This document shows, piece after piece, positions 43,411 to 50,842 of a stretch of 64,000 bases of DNA; the stretch's first letter is position 1, and each line of letters begins with the position of its first letter. The DNA is from Nitrospira sp. (GTDB lineage Bacteria; Nitrospirota; Nitrospiria; Nitrospirales; Nitrospiraceae): the NCBI GenBank assembly GCA_030653545.1, contig JAURZE010000038.1, positions 186,001-250,000 of the forward strand, written 5' to 3'. The notes beneath the pieces are model-generated. The model had not been told where the DNA came from. It worked only from the letters and a program-made list of their open reading frames with translations, and did not search any database. The position numbers and the translations under genes were made by a program.

Positions 43411-44326
43411 GATGCGAAAGACTCCTGAGTTCGGAAAGATGTTTGAGCAGATGTTCTACGATCTGCTGCTGGGCATCCTGCGGACAGCGCCAGAAATTCG
43501 GCGCACTGCTGACATCGAGACACGCGATTCCCCCGTCATGGGTGATCACAATCTGGCACTCGGCGAAGCTGAGCCCCAATGCGCGCACGAGACGAAGGCA
43601 CTGCGCGGCATGAGCCGACCGCACCTCCATCGGCTGCGGCACGGCCTCACTGGGACGAAGCACCGTGGCGACCACTTCTTCTCCAACCACATAGACTGTC
43701 GCCTGTTGCCCCGGTGGAATCGCTTGGAGTGATACCGCCTGCTGCTCCATGACCCGGCGGATCTGCTCGCCCCCATCGTGCGAATGGAGAAACCGCCCCG
43801 GCTCGACCGACCCCAGCGGCTTGAGATAGGCCGACTCGCCCCAGGTCATAAATTGTTGCAGCGCATCGGCCTGGCTTGACGTGCAGCGAGACGCCGGAAG
43901 GATAAATCCATGATCCTGAGCGAGCTGCGCCAGCAATGGGCTCCCCGAAAGGAGCGTGGGCCTCCCGCCGGGCATCGGTCGGTTGACCACGGAACAGGGC
44001 ATGGCATTCAGGAAGGCCAACCAGGCCGCCGTGGCTTCCTTCGTCACATATTGGCCATCAGCGTCCGAGAGCCCTTCAAGATCCAAACGGAGAGGGAAAG
44101 GGAGGAGAGCGAAAATCCCGGTCAAATCATCGAGGGGAATCGTCCGGCCGTCGATCTCCAGGAATCCTGGAACGACCGCCTCTCCGCCCACGACCGGCCA
44201 ATCGAGCAGGATCTTATCCAGAAGTTGCACGGGCTCCACCCAGAAGACATCTCCACCCGTCCGTTGGGCCTCCCGATGGACCAACGTCGCCCAGGGATCG
44301 GTCGAATCGGCAAGAATGAGAATCAC
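43334..44326 (-). CDS. second ATP-grasp-like protein, probably inactive or altered
   Basis: 330 aa, GTG start at 44326 with GAGGAG 9 nt upstream. It shares the fold of the neighbour (Y-L-K-P-L-G-S for the ATP Lys, L-S-F-A-E-C-Q-I-V-I), but the magnesium motif E-V-N is changed to C-L-D-V-S-S-A-P-N-F, so Glu becomes Asp and Asn becomes Ser. Catalysis may be lost or altered. The C-terminal 30 residues, rich in Ser/His/Arg, are coded inside the next gene. Confidence 0.78.
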   Translation of the reverse strand: MILILADSTDPWATLVHREAQRTGGDVFWVEPVQLLDKILLDWPVVGGEAVVPGFLEIDGRTIPLDDLTGIFALLPFPLRLDLEGLSDADGQYVTKEATAAWLAFLNAMPCSVVNRPMPGGRPTLLSGSPLLAQLAQDHGFILPASRCTSSQADALQQFMTWGESAYLKPLGSVEPGRFLHSHDGGEQIRRVMEQQAVSLQAIPPGQQATVYVVGEEVVATVLRPSEAVPQPMEVRSAHAAQCLRLVRALGLSFAECQIVITHDGGIACLDVSSAPNFWRCPQDAQQQIVEHLLKHLSELRSLSHHDSSHGADGRSGARERVCPTCSPER

Positions 44327-44585
44327 TGAGGGTGACTCCTCTCCGGCGCCTAAGATGGTGGAATGGCTGCTTCGGATACAGTAAGGCGCGCCACGTCTTC
44401 GAGAAGAGTAACCCCGGCCTGACGTTCTGCCTAGATCACTAGAAGCGGGGGCCTCCCCCTACGGAGGTCCGTCCGTAGCACTACGTACGCCGGAACATTT
44501 GGCCGGGAGGGTAAACCGCAGGCACGACACAACAAGCCACGCTATTCAAGTCTGCCAAAGGAAAGAAGCGATCAAGGGGGAGAGA
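44327..44585. other. intergenic gap in the peptide locus, no further precursor seen
   Basis: 259 bp between the exporter and the ATP-grasp genes. Neither strand has a short gene with the shared leader. A weak GC-rich inverted repeat lies near 44450-44475. Nothing else stands out. Confidence 0.4.
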
Positions 44586-46397
44586 CTATTGGTAGTGTTG
44601 CGCTTGGGTGAGGAATAACGAGGCATAGAGGCCTTGGCGGCTCATCAAATCATCATGCGTTCCCTGTTCCACGATCTGACCGCGATCCACGACGAAAATC
44701 CGGTCGGCCATTTTCACCGTGGACAACCGATGACTGATTAAAATCGCCGTCCGTCCTTGTGCGAGTTCGTGGAACCGTTCGAACAGCTCCGCCTCCGCCT
44801 TTGCGTCCATGGCACTGGTCGGTTCGTCGAGAATCAGGATCTGGGAATTGCGGAGAATGGCTCTCGCCAGCGCCACCTTCTGCCATTCCCCGATACTCAG
44901 CTCATGCCCCCCGTCGAATAACTTACCCAACAGGGACTCGTAGCCCTTCGGCAAACGCTCGATGGCCTCATGGACCCCGGCCTGCCTGGCCGCCTGCACG
45001 ACCATCGGAAGCGCGACATCCGGCGCGTTCACCCCCAACGTGATGTTGTCTTTGGCGGAAAACTGAAACTTCACAAAGTCCTGAAAAATCCCGCTGACCG
45101 CCCCGCGGACATCGGCGATGGCATAGTCACGCAGGTCCGTCCCGTCGATCGTAATACGACCGCTCGTGGGATCGTAGAGACGACACAACAGCTTCACCAG
45201 CGTGGTCTTCCCTGCGCCGTTGGCTCCGACGAATGCCACATGCTCGCCGGGCTTGATCGTAAAGGTGAAGTCGCGGACGGCCACCCGTTCTTCGTGGGGA
45301 TATTGAAACGAGACCTGCTCGAACGTAATTCCCTGCCCGAGCGAGGCAGGAAACGGTCGAGGCTTGACCGCTTCGGGCAATTTCGAGCGAATCGCCAGGA
45401 ATTCGTTCAGCGTCGTCAGAAAAAGATTGCTCTCATACAAATTCGACACACTCCAGCCCAGCCCTTCGAGAAACCCCGAGGCCCGCTGAATGGCCTGAAA
45501 GAACATGACCAGGTCGCCCACAGTCAGGAGCCCGTGAAACGTTCGCACCGCCACGAAACTGTAGACCCCGAAGACTCCTACGACCCCCACGATCTGCGCA
45601 GCCAACCCGGCAAACGCCCATCGCCGCTCTAGAGCGACCCGCTCCCGACGCAGCACCGTTCGCGCATCGCGGAACCATTCCCGCAACCGGGGGCCCAGGT
45701 CGAACAGACGCACCTCTTTGGCCGCGGTGGCCTGGGTGAGCAGCATGTTGACGTACCAGGCCTTCCGTTCCAGCGGCGTGCGCTCGCGCTCCCAGGCAAA
45801 CAGCCGATTGGACTGTTGCAAGCGGACAAAGAAATACGGAATCGCCGTCAGGGCCAGGACCGGAATGACCGCCCAATGCAACCACCAGAGAATGCCCGCC
45901 ATCGCCAACAGCGAGATGCCATCCTGGAAACATTGCAAGAGCGCGTTGAGAATCGCGGTGGGACGATACGGCGCTTCCTGCTGCGCTCGATGCAGCGTAT
46001 CTTGGTACCGCGCGTTCTCGTAATACTCGAGGTCGACCTCGACGGACTTCGCCTGCAGCAGCGCATGCATATGATCGGTGACGACTTGGGCATGGATCCT
46101 GGAGATCAGGGAGGATACAACTGTGAGCATAGCACTGATCACTGCAGCCCCTGCCAGGCCCGCAAGAATTGTCGTGATGGGGGTCAACGAGGCATCCTGC
46201 GCGGGAGCCTTGAGCCCCTCCGTCACCGCATCGATCAACAGTTTGGTCAGATACAGCACGGCCAAGGGAAGCACCCCCTGGATCACCCGTACGACAATAC
46301 TGCCAACTGCGAGACTCGGACTGCTCTGCCAGACAAACGAGAGGGCATACCGCAGTGTCTGGAGAAAGGGACGTATGCGGAACAACAGGCTATTCAT
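44586..46397 (-). CDS. ABC exporter (fused membrane and ATPase domains)
   Basis: 603 aa half-transporter that works as a dimer. The membrane domain (residues about 1-320, six helices) is followed by an ATPase with Walker A G-A-N-G-A-G-K-T-T, signature L-S-I-G-E-W-Q-K, Walker B I-L-I-L-D-E-P-T and H-loop S-H-R-L-S-T. There is no N-terminal C39 peptidase, which agrees with a separate protease in the cluster (46424-46897). Likely exports the finished peptides. Confidence 0.93.
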   Translation of the reverse strand: MNSLLFRIRPFLQTLRYALSFVWQSSPSLAVGSIVVRVIQGVLPLAVLYLTKLLIDAVTEGLKAPAQDASLTPITTILAGLAGAAVISAMLTVVSSLISRIHAQVVTDHMHALLQAKSVEVDLEYYENARYQDTLHRAQQEAPYRPTAILNALLQCFQDGISLLAMAGILWWLHWAVIPVLALTAIPYFFVRLQQSNRLFAWERERTPLERKAWYVNMLLTQATAAKEVRLFDLGPRLREWFRDARTVLRRERVALERRWAFAGLAAQIVGVVGVFGVYSFVAVRTFHGLLTVGDLVMFFQAIQRASGFLEGLGWSVSNLYESNLFLTTLNEFLAIRSKLPEAVKPRPFPASLGQGITFEQVSFQYPHEERVAVRDFTFTIKPGEHVAFVGANGAGKTTLVKLLCRLYDPTSGRITIDGTDLRDYAIADVRGAVSGIFQDFVKFQFSAKDNITLGVNAPDVALPMVVQAARQAGVHEAIERLPKGYESLLGKLFDGGHELSIGEWQKVALARAILRNSQILILDEPTSAMDAKAEAELFERFHELAQGRTAILISHRLSTVKMADRIFVVDRGQIVEQGTHDDLMSRQGLYASLFLTQAQHYQ

Positions 46398-46423
46398 GGA
46401 AATCGCTTGCGTATGGACTCATA

Positions 46424-46897
46424 TCAGATCGCCGCCGTCGTCCCCTTCCGGGGGCGCACTGGCGGCGCCTGCTCACGGTTGACCGGTTGATCGGGCGGGA
46501 ACGCATAGGTGACGGTGAAACGCTGCCAATGCTGGCCGGGCTCGTGAAACGGCTGACGATCGAGCGTCAGCCAGGCATGGCCATCGAGTCCGGACCCGTC
46601 CTTTCTGACCCCGCAATGAAACGACACCGGATACCCTGATCGTGTGGCGAACCAATACAACGCCAACGACCGGGGAAAGCAATTTCCTTTCGCATTGTAG
46701 GGAAAGAGTTGGAGCCAGCGGTCCACATAGTAGACGAGGTCCTCGAACCGCGACGAATCCGGCGTCCCGGAGAGCGCGCCAGGGGCCAGCCGCTTCAGCA
46801 CAGCCGGAAGGTTCTCGCCGCGCAGTCGGAGACGAATCCGGGACACGATCACCGCCACCTGCAGCAGCATCCAATATTTTCTTACGACTCGCTTCAT
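46424..46897 (-). CDS. lasso-B2-type transglutaminase-fold leader protease
   Basis: About 157 aa from the ATG at 46897; the open frame extends to 46939 and the start is uncertain. The cysteine-protease triad is readable: Cys in G-N-C-F-P-R-S-L-A-L, His in D-G-H-A-W-L-T and Asp in T-L-D-R-Q-P-F. This is the Transglut_core3 / lasso peptide B2 pattern that removes leader peptides with help from a PqqD-like B1 protein. It ends 26 bp before the exporter gene. Confidence 0.85.
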   Translation of the reverse strand: MKRVVRKYWMLLQVAVIVSRIRLRLRGENLPAVLKRLAPGALSGTPDSSRFEDLVYYVDRWLQLFPYNAKGNCFPRSLALYWFATRSGYPVSFHCGVRKDGSGLDGHAWLTLDRQPFHEPGQHWQRFTVTYAFPPDQPVNREQAPPVRPRKGTTAAI

Positions 46898-47030
46898 CGC
46901 GGGCTCACTGGAAGAAATCGCCCGGCACATTCCAGCCATCGCCGCCGCACCGGACCTGCCGGAGAGGTCGCCCAGCCTTCGCCGAACGTGGAAGAGTGAC
47001 GGCCCGACCTGAATCGGCTCGACGACACCA

Positions 47031-48254
47031 TCAGCCTCCGTGCTCCACCCACCGATTGATCGCGCCTCGAATTGAAGAGGGAACCAGATTCCTTACCGCT
47101 CGCTGGCACGGCCGAACGAGATGAGCCAATCGCGCGAGCCCCCCGCCACGGGAAAACCAGCGTGGCGGATTCTCCACTATTGAAGAGCCGTCCCGGCACA
47201 GCACCAGGCCGAATCGACACCGTTCCCACCAGGTATCTTTCAACGTCAAGTAGAACGCCACGGCCTGCTCCTCAGTGACGCCCTCTCGTGGACTCGCCAA
47301 GAGACTAGCCGGCATGCGTTCGGACAACATCCGGACATCGGCATCGGTCGAATAGCGGGCAAGAATAGAGTCCGGGATGGGCGCATCCAGCACACGATGG
47401 GCCAGCGCCAATCCCATGTGCATCAATCGCTGGCAATGCCAGGCCGTTGCATTCGCAAAGATCCGCTCCCAATCAAGGTCCGGGTGTGAACGGAGCACTT
47501 CGGCGACATCGCACACCCACTTGAGCTGCTCCCAGGCATGCTTCGATCCATGCACGCAGAGAAGAATCAGAAGCTCCTCCGGCGCCAATCCTTGCACGGT
47601 CGAATTCCCCAGCCGCACCGGCGACCGATGCGCCCAGAACTCCGGACGATCCAGTTGAAAGGCAAAATGCTGATGCGCCATCACCCACTGAAGATCGACC
47701 CGAAACAGGCTGCGCTTCTTGATAAACACATGATAGGGCCCCTCTTCGTGCTCCGCTTCCGCAGGGTCTGTCGACGGATCTTTCCGTTCATAACCCTGGG
47801 CGATCAACACGGCTTGCGCGGCCCCGATCGCAGATTCGGGAATCAGGAGATCGAGATCGCTGAAATCGCGGAGCGTCAGATCGCCGTAAGCAGACACCGC
47901 TAGCGTCGCGCCTTTGATCGGCACGACCGGCACGCTGCGCGCGGCAAATGCGTCACACAGACCTCCCAGCTCCTGGGCGAGCGATCGATTCAGCATGGCA
48001 CAGGCTTGCGTCTTTTGACGCAGCTTCGTCAACGTATCGGCCGGCACAAGAGCCGGACAGAGGGTCGACAGATTCCGGTGGAGCAACGGAAGCACACCGT
48101 GATAGGCGGCGAGGTCCAGCAGTAGTCCCCAATCAAGAGGCTCCTGGACCCGCGAGCAGATGCGCGCGCGCAGGTCCTCGGTGACGCATGTTCGGGCGCA
48201 CCAGACCAGCAGCTCTCCTTCAGGCGACCAGGGAAACTGTCGCGGTTCCTTCAT
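47031..48254 (-). CDS. nucleotidyltransferase-family protein (PF14907-like), peptide locus
   Basis: 407 aa from the ATG at 48254, which overlaps the kinase stop as ATGA and has GGAGAAGG in front. The nucleotidyltransferase core is intact: P-I-K-G-A-T-L-A, Y-G-D-L-T-L-R-D-F-S-D-L-D-L-L-I. This family often travels with HprK-related kinases and PqqD-like proteins. The C-terminal helical half matches that of the degenerate paralogue at 36499. Substrate unknown; nucleotidylation of a precursor is possible. Confidence 0.87.
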   Translation of the reverse strand: MKEPRQFPWSPEGELLVWCARTCVTEDLRARICSRVQEPLDWGLLLDLAAYHGVLPLLHRNLSTLCPALVPADTLTKLRQKTQACAMLNRSLAQELGGLCDAFAARSVPVVPIKGATLAVSAYGDLTLRDFSDLDLLIPESAIGAAQAVLIAQGYERKDPSTDPAEAEHEEGPYHVFIKKRSLFRVDLQWVMAHQHFAFQLDRPEFWAHRSPVRLGNSTVQGLAPEELLILLCVHGSKHAWEQLKWVCDVAEVLRSHPDLDWERIFANATAWHCQRLMHMGLALAHRVLDAPIPDSILARYSTDADVRMLSERMPASLLASPREGVTEEQAVAFYLTLKDTWWERCRFGLVLCRDGSSIVENPPRWFSRGGGLARLAHLVRPCQRAVRNLVPSSIRGAINRWVEHGG

Positions 48255-49270
48255 CGCCCCTTCTCCAGCAACGGAGTGATCAGGTTCGGCAAGTCCAGAA
48301 TATCGCGACCGAAATGCAGGCGGTAACAATCGACCTGCTGCACGAGTTTGGCCAGCACCTTAAATTCACGCCTGGCGACCTCTTGATCGTACACCAGCAG
48401 GGCTTGCGGCAAGAGCGCTTCCAAGGCCCGGCTCTTGGGAAGCAACTCCAGGTGGCTTTGCGGCGCATCCACCACATGGGGGAAAAGCACCAGGGCCGGC
48501 TGGCAGCGCTCTCCGACCGCCGTAGGATAGAGATCTTCGGCGTAGAAGAATCGCTTGGGCACACCCGGATGGAGTACCTGCTCTGAGGCCGCTCTGAGTT
48601 CCGGAAAAAACTGCACCGTGGCGTCCGTCACATTGATCTTGATCGGAAACGACAACACCTCCACGTGGGTCCCCGAATCCTGGAGGAGCGGATGGTCGTC
48701 AGATAGATAGCGGTAGCCCGAACGGAGCAAGGAGATGAAGGAGGTGGTCTTCCCGCGCCCGCTGTTGCCGGGAATCAAAATGGCTCGGCCGTTGTGTTCC
48801 AAGGCCGTCGCATGAATCGTATAGAGCCCGCGCCGCCGCAGCAGTTCGATCAGCGCCAGGTGAAACAGATATTCAATGAGATTCGCGGGCAGGCGATCGG
48901 GATTGATCAGATACCCCTCGGCCCGGCTCTGCGCGCCGTCGATCACCAGGACCCCGATGCCATGAAACTCCGCGATCAGAAGCCCCTGATCCAGGAGCAC
49001 ATCATAGGGCAATCCGGTGGCTCGCCGATCCCCGACGGCCTCGCCGGTACCGGACGCCAGCTTCCTGGCCGATGCAGAAATCGCGAGAGGGACCGCGGCC
49101 CGATCCTGCACCTGGTGAAAGCGAATAGCTAGATCCGCGTCGGCTTCGAGCGCATCATCCCGACGAAAATGCCGCAACAACTCGCGCACCGGTTGCGCCA
49201 GAATCGGCACATCCGTTTCATATCGGACCGATGTCCCATATAGTGAATACCGAGAGTCAGCCATGCTCAT
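48251..49270 (-). CDS. HprK-related kinase 1 (peptide locus)
   Basis: About 339 aa from the ATG at 49270, with GAGGA about 10 nt upstream. The P-loop is G-N-S-G-R-G-K-T-T and the metal motif L-S-D-D-H-P-L-L. It shares the closing C-Y-R-L-H-F-G-R-D-I-L with the second kinase. In paeninodin-type lasso clusters a related kinase phosphorylates the precursor. Here the gene follows precursors 4-5 and is fused by overlap to the nucleotidyltransferase gene. Confidence 0.88.
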   Translation of the reverse strand: MSMADSRYSLYGTSVRYETDVPILAQPVRELLRHFRRDDALEADADLAIRFHQVQDRAAVPLAISASARKLASGTGEAVGDRRATGLPYDVLLDQGLLIAEFHGIGVLVIDGAQSRAEGYLINPDRLPANLIEYLFHLALIELLRRRGLYTIHATALEHNGRAILIPGNSGRGKTTSFISLLRSGYRYLSDDHPLLQDSGTHVEVLSFPIKINVTDATVQFFPELRAASEQVLHPGVPKRFFYAEDLYPTAVGERCQPALVLFPHVVDAPQSHLELLPKSRALEALLPQALLVYDQEVARREFKVLAKLVQQVDCYRLHFGRDILDLPNLITPLLEKGR

Positions 49271-49334
49271 TTCTACCATGTCCTCAGGATTCAACCGACG
49301 TATTTCGCGCTCTCACCCGTCGCCGCAAGGAGAC

Positions 49335-49365
49335 GGGCCGGCCTGCTCATTCAGCGGGCCGGCCC
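49335..49365 (-). terminator. stem-loop behind precursor gene 4
   Basis: Perfect 9-bp GC arms GGGCCGGCC / GGCCGGCCC with a 13-nt loop, 7 nt after the stop at 49373. No U-run. Confidence 0.7.
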
Positions 49366-49372
49366 CTTCACG

Positions 49373-49504
49373 TTAGTCGTTATTCCACCATCGGCGCTTC
49401 TTATTGTCATCGCAATTGTAGCCTGATTGACCCGCCGTAATATCGCGCAACAGTTCGTGCTTCACAATCACCGGCTGAACGTAGGACTCTTTTTTCTGTT
49501 CCAT
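49373..49504 (-). CDS. precursor peptide 4 of the peptide-modification locus
   Basis: 43 aa. The leader reads M-E-Q-K-K-E-S-Y-V-Q-P-V-I-V-K-H-E-L-L-R then D-I-T-A. If cut two residues after Thr, the core is GQSGYNCDDNKKRRWWNND: Gly at 1 and Asp at 8 and 9, the layout of a lasso macrolactam. The core also has one Cys, four basic residues in a row and W-W. GGAGG lies upstream. Confidence 0.88.
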   Translation of the reverse strand: MEQKKESYVQPVIVKHELLRDITAGQSGYNCDDNKKRRWWNND

Positions 49505-49534
49505 CGCGTTGTGGCCTCCTCAATTTTGAATATA

Positions 49535-49565
49535 GGCTGGCCAATCCCTGTGAACCGGCCAGTCC
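49535..49565 (-). terminator. stem-loop behind precursor gene 5
   Basis: Arms CTGGCC / GGCCAG, extended by a G-T pair, with a 14-nt loop, 9 nt after the stop at 49575. Weaker than the other four. Confidence 0.55.
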
Positions 49566-49574
49566 ACTGCCTAT

Positions 49575-49691
49575 CTACTTATCCTCACACTGCCGACAGA
49601 TCACCTGACCTGACTGGCCCGCCGTGATGTCGCGCAGCAACTCGTGCTTCACGACTGCCGGCTGAACATACTCTCCTTTCTTCTGCTCCAT
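49575..49691 (-). CDS. precursor peptide 5 of the peptide-modification locus
   Basis: 38 aa. The leader is M-E-Q-K-K-G-E-Y-V-Q-P-A-V-V-K-H-E-L-L-R then D-I-T-A, and the core is GQSGQVICRQCEDK, with a C-x-x-C pair and no acid at positions 7-9. An ideal ribosome-binding site AAGGAGGTGA precedes the ATG. It is 7 bp behind the PqqD-like gene and is the first precursor of the locus. Confidence 0.88.
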   Translation of the reverse strand: MEQKKGEYVQPAVVKHELLRDITAGQSGQVICRQCEDK

Positions 49692-49698
49692 TTACTCT

Positions 49699-50040
49699 TC
49701 ACCTCCTTTCTTGTTGAAGTAACCCTTCTTGAATCAATTCATTGACCAACGCCACCAGATCATCGAGGGCTCGCTCTGGCGCCACCTCAAACCGGTCACA
49801 GATGGCCGCATGAATATCGGCCATCGTGCTCTGCCCGGCACAATGCTCCCAAATTACGCTCCCCAATCGATTCAATGTGTAGTAGCGCCCGCTGCTCAGA
49901 TCGAGGAGGACGGTTTCTCCATCCATCGTCGTGCCCTGCACGTCCGGGTTCGGCCGCAGCACGGTGCGGCTCAACTCATTCCGGTCGATCGAAGACCCTG
50001 TCGTAGGCGGCAATATTGTCGTCGATGCTAAGTCGGCCAT
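49699..50040 (-). CDS. PqqD-like peptide-binding protein 1
   Basis: 113 aa from the ATG at 50040 (AAGGAG 7 nt upstream; longer frames start at 50064 or 50157). The PqqD fold covers residues about 30-110: V-Q-G-T-T-M-D-G-E-T-V-L-L-D-L, Y-Y-T-L-N-R-L-G-S-V-I-W-E. It is the paralogue of 42011-42469 but without the low-complexity N-terminal extension. It opens the peptide locus. Confidence 0.87.
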   Translation of the reverse strand: MADLASTTILPPTTGSSIDRNELSRTVLRPNPDVQGTTMDGETVLLDLSSGRYYTLNRLGSVIWEHCAGQSTMADIHAAICDRFEVAPERALDDLVALVNELIQEGLLQQERR

Positions 50041-50478
50041 GGGCACTCCTTCTCGATTTGTCATTGCCGGGTTTTCCCTCTTACGAAAGACCCACCTGAG
50101 GTCAATTGTCCACGCCGCTCCCTCGCAGCCCCGACCACATCGTGTCAGCGTCTTCAAGAAAGGTAGCCTGGCATTGGGTTTCTGCCTATACCTCTAAAGA
50201 CCCGTGGAGACACCCTACCTTGGTAGGTGCCTGGAACAGGCTGGTTGCCGCAGGCATCGGGAGAAGAAATTTCAGGCGTATCAAGGCAGGCGCGCAACGA
50301 CCGCACAGGCTTACCCTGGCTGCTCGCACCCGTCAGACCTGCGAGAGTTAGCCGTAGTGGCTATCAAGAGACACTCCGAATGCCGCCGACAAGAAGAAGA
50401 GCTCAGGAGGTTGTCGAGTGATGGGGACGAGGGGATGGGGGCGGTACCTAGATTCGCTACGTGGGAGTATCGGCTTTC
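50041..50478. other. 438-bp region upstream of the peptide locus, no gene seen
   Basis: Expected to hold the promoter of the locus and the end of the PilZ transcript. I find no open frame with coding character on either strand and no clear -35/-10 pair. A short palindrome CCTACCTTGGTAGG lies near 50214-50227. Confidence 0.45.
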
Positions 50479-50799
50479 TTACGGGGCAGAATTCGTATCG
50501 CTCTGATTCAGCATCTCTTCAAGCTGGGCTTTGGCATTGCCTTCGAACCGGACAAACTCCACGCCGAACCGATGATCCCCTTGCCAGCGAACCGTTGCGA
50601 TGGCGATGTCGATGGGACTCCGTGCACCGGACAGCTGAATGTGCACACGGAAATGGGCACCGATTTGGGCATGCAGATCTGAATCGATCTCGCCGCCGGT
50701 AATGGTGAGATTCGTCATCGTCCCGCTTCCGTTGCCCCCCTCGCCGCTCAAGGTAACAGGGTAGTTTACTTCGATCCTCGGCCGACCGCGTTCATGCAT
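50479..50799 (-). CDS. PilZ-domain protein
   Basis: 106 aa single PilZ domain. The N-terminal R-G-R-P-R supplies an R-x3-R pair, and N-L-T-I-T-G-G-E-I stands for the usual [DN]-x-S-x-x-G motif, so cyclic di-GMP binding is possible. The closing R-W-Q-G-D-H-R-F-G-V-E-F-V is typical of the fold. It lies between purF and the peptide locus and could link the latter to c-di-GMP signalling only by position. Confidence 0.82.
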   Translation of the reverse strand: MHERGRPRIEVNYPVTLSGEGGNGSGTMTNLTITGGEIDSDLHAQIGAHFRVHIQLSGARSPIDIAIATVRWQGDHRFGVEFVRFEGNAKAQLEEMLNQSDTNSAP

Positions 50800-50842
50800 A
50801 TCGAAACACCCTCCCGCGAGGCACAGGTTAGAGAATGACCGC

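Noticed and set aside
36499-50040. Classical lasso peptide cluster
   Set aside because: Precursor leaders, PqqD, B2, kinase and exporter fit, but no asparagine-synthetase-type cyclase is present and four of five cores lack an acid at positions 7-9.
50204-50506. 100-codon plus-strand frame between the PilZ gene and the peptide locus
   Set aside because: No ribosome-binding site or known motif, and it overlaps the PilZ gene end; likely chance.
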